Positions 58,706 to 64,000 of a stretch of 64,000 nucleotides of DNA are shown here, in pieces. The position numbers and the translations under genes are program-made. The notes under the pieces were generated by a model. The model was not told where the DNA came from, ran no database searches, and saw nothing but the letters and a program-made list of their open reading frames with translations. Position 1 is the first letter of the stretch; the number at the start of each line of letters is the position of its first letter. Origin of the DNA: Hofstenia miamia (Eukaryota > Xenacoelomorpha > Acoela); assembly GCA_004352715.1 (NCBI GenBank), contig SCFE01000086.1:1611289-1675288 (forward strand), written 5' to 3'.

Positions 58706-59969
58706 TAGTCCAAGTCAAAATGATCTGGACTGCCCCTTATCTCATAAGGTTTACATTTCAGCTCAAAATCTCCAACAACATCTGTTTTCTCACTCTTTGT
58801 TTGTACTGATAAGGCTTATCATAACTTGTAAATAATAAACACCAGCTTGCACAACTCATTTCTTCTACGTTCCGTGTACCTCTGCTGCATGGCGAATATT
58901 CCTGATTTTCGGTCTTATGCTTTCATTAGGTGGAGGATGGGGAAGACAGCCACTGAGATTTTCAGCGATTTATTTTCCACTTTCCCTGATGTCTCTCCTG
59001 GCCGTAGCACTGTTTTTGGCTGGGTGGAAGCGATGGAGAAGGGGAGTTTTACCCTTGAGAAGAGAACCTCTTCAGGACGGCCTCGGGAGACGAGGACGTC
59101 AGAGAACATCTCCCGTGTGCGGGAACTTATTGATCAGAACCCCCGGTTAAGTACATATGAAGTATCTGCAGAGCTGTCTCTGCCACAGACAGCAATTTTA
59201 AAGATTCTAAGAGAGGATCTTAAGTTCAAAAATGTTCTCAGCGTCTGGGTACCTCACCAGCTGACTACAAGGAACAAGGTCGAAAGAGTGAACTGCTGCA
59301 GGGCTCTAATCCAGCTATTCGATGAACACGGATTTGAGTTTCTTGGATCTCACATGTTTGTACAGGATGAGACATGGGTTTTATGGGACTCAAAGCCTCG
59401 GAGAGAAGTTTGGATTGCCCAGGATGCTCAAAAACCCACCACCCCCCGCCCGAAGCTTACTTCGAGAAAGACTATGGCCCTAGTGGGCTTTACATGCCGC
59501 CCAAAGCGTTTCTCAGTATCTATTTTACCCCCNCACTGAACACCGATTCAATAACCTCAAGAAGAACAAAATCAAGTTAGGGGAGCTTCTGCTTATGTGG
59601 GACAATGCGAGGCCCCATTCTGCAAATGATACACAGGCCTTTCTGACCTGCAGGGGTATCCAGCCGGTAAAGCAGCCTGCTTATAGTCCAGATCTAAACC
59701 TCTGTGACCGATTCCTTTTCAGAAAAATTAAAAACCAGCTTAAAGGATATGATTTCACGGGCCATGAAGACGTGAAGGACTGTATGCAGCGGGTAGTAAG
59801 GTCATTACCAGAAGATGAACTGTTTCAGCAGCTCGAGAATCTCCGAGACCACTGTCAGGCCGTCATTGAAGCTGAAGGAGACTATGTAACATAATTGTGT
59901 AGTTATTTAAACATTTTAATAAATTTCTGTGTTTTACTTGTACAGTCCAAATCATTTCAACTCAACCTA
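58706..59969 (+). mobile_element. Nearly full-length mariner transposon
   Basis: A 1260-base element (58708-59967) flanked by TA on both sides. Inverted ends: left GTCCAAGTCAAAATGATCTG, right (reversed) GGTTGAGTTGAAATGATTTG, both followed by GACTG, with about 19 of 25 equal. Size matches typical mariners. GC content is clearly above the surrounding DNA, and few mutations are visible, suggesting a younger arrival, possibly by horizontal transfer. AATAAA lies at 59918. Confidence 0.9.
58889..59894 (+). CDS. Mariner transposase (DD34D), gap/frameshift at 59533
   Basis: Encodes the enzyme that excises and inserts mariner elements at TA sites in the nucleus. I chose MANIPDFRSYAFIRW (58889) over the ATG 14 codons earlier because it directly precedes the DNA-binding domain. 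Seen: first helix-turn-helix with PGRSTVFGWVEAMEKG; the SSGRPRE linker; second helix-turn-helix STYEVSAELSLPQTAILKIL; WVPHQLT (the WVPHEL motif); MFVQDETWVLW with the first catalytic Asp; MWDNARPHSA with the second; and YSPDLNLCDRFLF with the third, 34 residues after the second, giving DD34D. The C-terminus EAEGDYV is typical. A single N at 59533 coincides with a frame change (59532 to 59535), and roughly 10-20 residues are missing there compared with the family, so sequence was probably lost in assembly or by deletion. Otherwise intact and possibly once active. Confidence 0.88.
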
Positions 59970-59992
59970 TTATATGTCTTATTCATACATTA

Positions 59993-60298
59993 TCAATGCA
60001 TAGGATTTAGGTGGAACTGCAGGAGCACTTTGAAAACTTTACCAAAAACTAATTTCACTAATAGGATTTTGTGATGTATTGTTTTGCTTAGATAAATTGA
60101 ATACAATTGTTCTATTTTTTTCTTAAAGGCAGAAGGATTCATAAATATACCTTTTGAAAAGTTATTGAGACCATCATTATATCTCACAAATTCTGTATAA
60201 AGTCTTGGAAACTCATTAGTTGGATGAATCCCCACTGGTGGATAGAAATAATCATTTCCTAAGTCTGACTTGATATGAAGAAATTTCAGTAAAATTGA
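59993..60298 (-). pseudogene. Unidentified protein fragment, possibly capsid-like
   Basis: The minus-strand frame is open from about 60298 to the stop at 59993. It reads KFLHIKSDLGNDYFYP, IHPTNEFPRLYTEFVRYNDG, then a segment with NPSAFKKKIEQLYSIYLSK and a final VKLVFGKVFKV. The order (aromatic-Pro block, Y-x-EF-x-R-x-N, F-K-x-x-x-x-I-Y-x-x-x-LSK, then a beta-strand-like end) reminds me of the C-terminal part of double-jelly-roll major capsid proteins of Maverick/Polinton-type elements. The resemblance is from memory and partial, so this stays tentative. A mariner inserted 26 bases beyond its stop. Its upstream part (60300-60600) is too decayed to read. Confidence 0.25.
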
Positions 60299-61309
60299 AA
60301 GAATCAGAGTAAATTATTTCATACTTTGATCATTAATTTTATATTCAGTGATGGTATAAGATAAAACATATCTAGGTTTTTGTATTGAATTACTTTTTCT
60401 AAAAATGCCTGATCTTTTATTTATATGATTATGTTCCTCTAAGTTGCTTTAAAAATATTGTTCTTATATTTTCAGAATCAAACTCCTGGGATCAATTTTG
60501 GAAAACTTTTTCAATAATAATCTTATCTCCATTCCCTATGGTTCATTTGGAGTTTCTCTTGAAATATTCTTTTTTTCTGTAACTTTAATGTTTCTAATTT
60601 TTTTCTTATTACCTGCTGGTTATTGAAATTAGCCCTTAAAAAGTTTTCAAAAGTTTTCTTAGTTTTATTTATGATGATAAATTTAGGTGAAATTAAAATT
60701 ACTTTAACAAGAATATTATTATTTGATTAAGAAAAATCTTATTTGATTAAAAATACCTCTATTTAATTAAGAATAATGTTATTTGATGAAATATACTAAA
60801 TAAACATAATGAACATTTAAGTTTGTAATTTGATTTTGGCTATCAGTAATCTATATTCTTATTTCTCAAATTTCATTTGTGCTGATATTGTTAAAGGGTT
60901 TGTGCAAAGATTGTTTTGTAAAGAGATAACTGATATATGCAATCACTTATTACAAAACAAAGAATTAAAATGTTATCAATTCCTTTTGCAATGTTTGGAA
61001 CATGATTTGAAATAGTAGTTTTTTAAAGTAATTGGAATGTTTCATTTAAGAACTTAAAACCTATTAGATCACCAAAATATTTATCAAATTTTAGTACATT
61101 TTAGGCTCTAATGAAACCAATACTTTATAAGTGTTCTCATTAAAAATGATATCAACATCTATTCTATTGATCTATGGCCATTTCCTACAAATTCATTGTT
61201 TATAAATATGGAGATATCATTGTACTGATAAATGCTATCAGGAAATATAGCTTCTGTCAAAGTAATAGCCTCAATATGGAAATATTTAACTTTGTTGTTC
61301 TTATGCTCT
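60299..61309. other. Unresolved AT-rich stretch
   Basis: Heavily mutated; a 61-codon + frame (60830-61015) and broken minus-strand frames are present, but no motif is clear. It lies between the possible capsid-like pieces. Confidence 0.4.
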
Positions 61310-61492
61310 TCAGACATATTGTACCAGGAGAATGATATAGAAATTTGTTCTAAACAAATGTAATTTGGCCGTGTGTGTTATTTTTTTGGGATTTTCAAAT
61401 TTTACTGAGAAACTAGAAGGCTTACCTAAATCATTTTCATAATTTGAATTTAGAGTAATGGTTTCACATGGATAGTAATGGTCACCAGGCAC
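61310..61492 (-). other. Short unidentified minus-strand frame
   Basis: Reads DHYYPCETITLNSNYENDLG then PSSFSVKFENPKKIT and a hydrophobic end. The pattern 'LNSN...FSVKFENP.KI' resembles the first strands of minor capsid (penton-like) proteins of virus-like transposons, but only loosely. No start or stop context supports a complete gene. Confidence 0.2.
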
Positions 61493-61761
61493 TGCCTTTG
61501 TACTCTAATGAATATTGTGAAACAGCTTATGTGCCTCTTAGAACTTTATGTGCTTATGGTGCTCTGTTCTGTTCACAGGACAGCAAGTGAATGCGTCATT
61601 ATCTAACAGATCTGAATAGATTAAGATTGTTAACATTAGGATGATCATGTCTCAATTCAAGACTTTTTTGGCTAAGCTATGTATTTTGGCTTCATACCTT
61701 GTCTTCTCTTCCATTCAGCTCACAAAGAAATATAGGCAAAAATAGATTACTTGCAAAGGAA

Positions 61762-62571
61762 GACATCAATAAATTTACAAAACATTGTACAATATGTAAT
61801 GGTAATAGCGCAAACCAAAGAAGACAGCCTATTGTGCTGCATAAAAGACCTAACATTCCTTAGTTCAAAATAGAATTCAAAATTGCAGAACATAATGCAA
61901 TATCATTTCCAATAACTATAAATTATTATTCCTACTTCATTTTATGTAGTAAATTGCAAAACAAAACATTCAATTAATTAGTAAATAACTTGAAACATGT
62001 TTTCTCGCTCTTTGGGGTCCTAAAGGAAGTAATTCCAGATAACAATCTGTTTAACTCACATCAGATGAAGAAATTTTTGGAGGAATATTGCCTTAAGTTA
62101 ATCATATCTTGTCCACTATATCTGTGCTTGAATGGTTTAACTGAAAAAGCAGCTTGTATCTTTAAGAAAATTAGCAAAGAATGTAAAGATGCGCATTATG
62201 GTCTGCTTGTCCACAATAATTCACAAAAACCATTTTTGAATGTATCATATCACCTGCACATTTTCTACAAAACTGCAAACTATGAACAAAACTATCCATG
62301 GTAGAGGAACAGCTAGGGCCAAAAACAAACTATCACAATAACATTGATAGTTAATAGAATCATTCAATAACAACAAAATTAATGCTATGATAGAGGAACA
62401 AAATTGCTACCTGATTTGAAGCCAGGTGAGACTGTTATCCTCAATAATCACAGATATCACCAGGGGAAGATTATGTCAAAGCACTGTACTGCAGTCCTTC
62501 TTGGTCAAATGACAAGGCTGTATGAATATAAGAAGAAAACACCAATTACTAGCCATTTGCCAAACCCATAG
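61762..62571 (+). pseudogene. Retroviral-type integrase fragment (Gypsy- or Maverick-like)
   Basis: A DDE integrase joins element DNA to the host chromosome. Pieces in order on the + strand: DINKFTKHCTICNGNSA (end of the zinc-binding N-terminal domain, CxxC at about 61786-61797), then a degraded core start (FKIAEHNAISFPITINYYS, where the expected first Asp block is altered), and from 61990 an intact frame with VIPDNNLFNSHQMKKFLEEY (second catalytic Asp; DNG changed to DNN) and LYLCLNGLTEKAACIFKK (third catalytic Glu in NG-x-x-E). Further on, LPDLKPGETVILNNHRY HQGK matches the C-terminal domain start of Ty3/Gypsy integrases, ending near 62571. Frames shift between blocks and stops occur, so it is inactive. 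Gypsy is favoured by the LKPG block; a Maverick-type integrase is the alternative given the DNA polymerase remnant nearby. No LTRs were found. Confidence 0.72.
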
Positions 62572-63156
62572 TCAAAGTTAATATTACAGTCATTCAATAC
62601 ATTCAACTATACCTATCTTAGAAAGAGATCAAGAAGACAATGAAAGACATTGTCAACGCTGGGGAACCCTGCTAAGAAGGTCAGAAAGTATTAGGAGAAA
62701 ACCTGATTATTATAGGATACATCTAACTCAAACTAAAAATTCAAAGAAGAAGTTTGTGATGGCGACACTATCTCTATGTACTAGCTCAATGCTTGCCTTG
62801 CTCCCATTAAGATATCTACCATCAGCTCTCAAGGTACTAGCCTCAAGTGCGTAAATAGCAAATCCTTATAATAGCTTTTTAAATAGATTTTATTTAATAT
62901 TATCTTAATCTATAACATGTAACACTTTCTGAATATAGTGAATTTCCAATTCACTTTTGCACTTGATAGTCTTTATCCAACCTCAAAACATATTTCTGAT
63001 CAATATGACAAAAAATTATATTTTTGCAATTATGGGTAACTAAAGTTTTGTCTACAAATAGTCATGGAAAGTTCTACATTACATGGAGAAATTTCATTTA
63101 AACAAAAGAAAGTGTGGGAAGAATATATTGGTCATAATACAAAAATGCAGTTCTGA

Positions 63157-63890
63157 AAAAGATTTTTACAAACATTTAAATACCACTTTCTTTGGAAAGG
63201 CTAGTGAAAGCATTAGATGATGGATTAAAATGGAAATGTTCAACAACACTGCAACTACAGAAAAAAATTATTAAGGAACGAAGCAAATTTAAATATAAAT
63301 TTAAGTAGTGTTAAAGCTATCAAAGCTCTTAATGTATCTAACATATTATAATATCTTGCAACTATTTTTGGTGAAAAAATTATAACTGTAAACAACATGG
63401 ATGCAGACAGTTTTATTTTGAATAAAAATTTAAAGATATTAATGATTTGAAAACACTTAATGATGATTACGTATTATTTGATTTCAGTAATTTTGACAAT
63501 GATCATGAATTATTTAGTGAAAGATGTAAAAATATACCTAGATACTTTAAAATTGAGAACCCTGCAAGTATATATTTGACCAATTCATTGTTTTGAGGAG
63601 TAAAATGAATTCATATAAAGTTCATTATAAAAGCAATAACACTTTGAAAAGAATAACAAAAGTTGAAAAAGAAAAATTTGGAGGTTATAAAAATTGTTAA
63701 TAAACAAATAAAACTGGTGTTGCCAGCAATGATACATTGCAAAATAAAAGACAAAATTAGTTTAACTAACACAGAAAAAGCACTAGTATCACCATTTGAT
63801 GATAAACAATTTAGAAAGTATTCCATATGGATATGCTTACGTAAATCTTGTGAATTGTGTCATTTAAAAATGCTAAGCTGCAAAATATAA
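63157..63890 (+). pseudogene. Protein-primed family B DNA polymerase, decayed C-terminal half
   Basis: Polymerases of this kind copy linear DNA of Maverick/Polinton elements and related viruses or plasmids. Seen on the + strand across broken frames: KDFYKHLNTTFFGKASESIR (63157-63217; the N-x-x-F/Y-G of polymerase motif B), MDADSFIL (63397-63420; the catalytic DTDS motif with Thr changed to Ala), YVLFDFSNFDNDHELFSE with a following FKIE (63470-63550; the 'FD-x-SN...H-x-L-S' block of this group), and KALVSPFDDKQFRK (63778-63819; the SPFDDKR block near the C-terminus). The frame at 63663-63890 holds the last part. Stops and frameshifts make it a fossil; the exonuclease half upstream is not recognisable. 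Neighbouring integrase and possible capsid-like pieces suggest one large element, but no terminal inverted repeats are visible. Confidence 0.68.
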
Positions 63891-64000
63891 AGGATTAGGT
63901 AGTTAAAAAATATATATCTGCACAGGATGAGGTGTGAAATTTAAAAAATATAAATATTAAATAAGTATTAGGTAGAAATCTAAAAATTATGTGGCTACAG

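Overview
The window is AT-rich animal DNA. It has long gene-poor stretches, many (TA)n microsatellites, split class A GPCR genes with GT-AG introns, and a dense mix of old transposable elements (TEs). The element set (Tc1/mariner, piggyBac-like, Merlin, hAT-type MITE, Penelope, non-LTR, retroviral-type integrase, protein-primed DNA polymerase) fits an invertebrate genome such as a hydrozoan cnidarian or a flatworm. I cannot name the species from sequence alone.

Host genes. Three related rhodopsin-like receptors lie on the + strand about 20 kb apart: the last exon of one at 288-917, and two complete two-exon genes at 20289-21908 and 40735-42039. All share a phase-0 intron directly after the conserved Phe-Cys-Lys at the start of TM3, so they are a tandem family. 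A fourth host-type gene on the + strand (about 54673-57810) can be assembled from six exons whose splice phases all agree. It resembles DUF4806 proteins but carries one frameshift and one in-frame stop.

Mobile DNA, left to right: an hAT-like MITE with 8-bp target duplication (5001-5426); a period-11 minisatellite (11340-11690); a decayed Tc1-like transposase (15385-16513, minus); a Penelope-like retroelement with GIY-YIG remnant and a hammerhead-like hairpin (16782-18457); a piggyBac-like scrap and a Merlin transposase remnant (23135-24235); unidentified minus-strand reading frames (27411-28679); a CR1/jockey-like non-LTR element whose ORF1 is split by a piggyBac-like element with TTAA duplication (29452-32480, insert 29925-31473); a Tc1-like element with IR/DR ends (33012-34360); a second piggyBac-like remnant (35440-36819); a second Penelope remnant (43742-44922); a 101-bp mariner/Tc1-derived MITE (45194-45294); and a nearly complete DD34D mariner (58708-59967). 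The right end (about 60-64 kb) holds decayed fragments of a retroviral-type integrase and a family B DNA polymerase, with possible capsid-like pieces. This may be a relic of a Maverick/Polinton-like element.

The assembly is imperfect. Several N positions separate nearly identical copies of the same sequence (19.0 kb, 46.8 kb, 48.85 kb, and 51.4-55.4 kb). These look like unmerged contig overlaps rather than real tandem duplications. No RNA genes (tRNA, rRNA) or CRISPR arrays were recognised.
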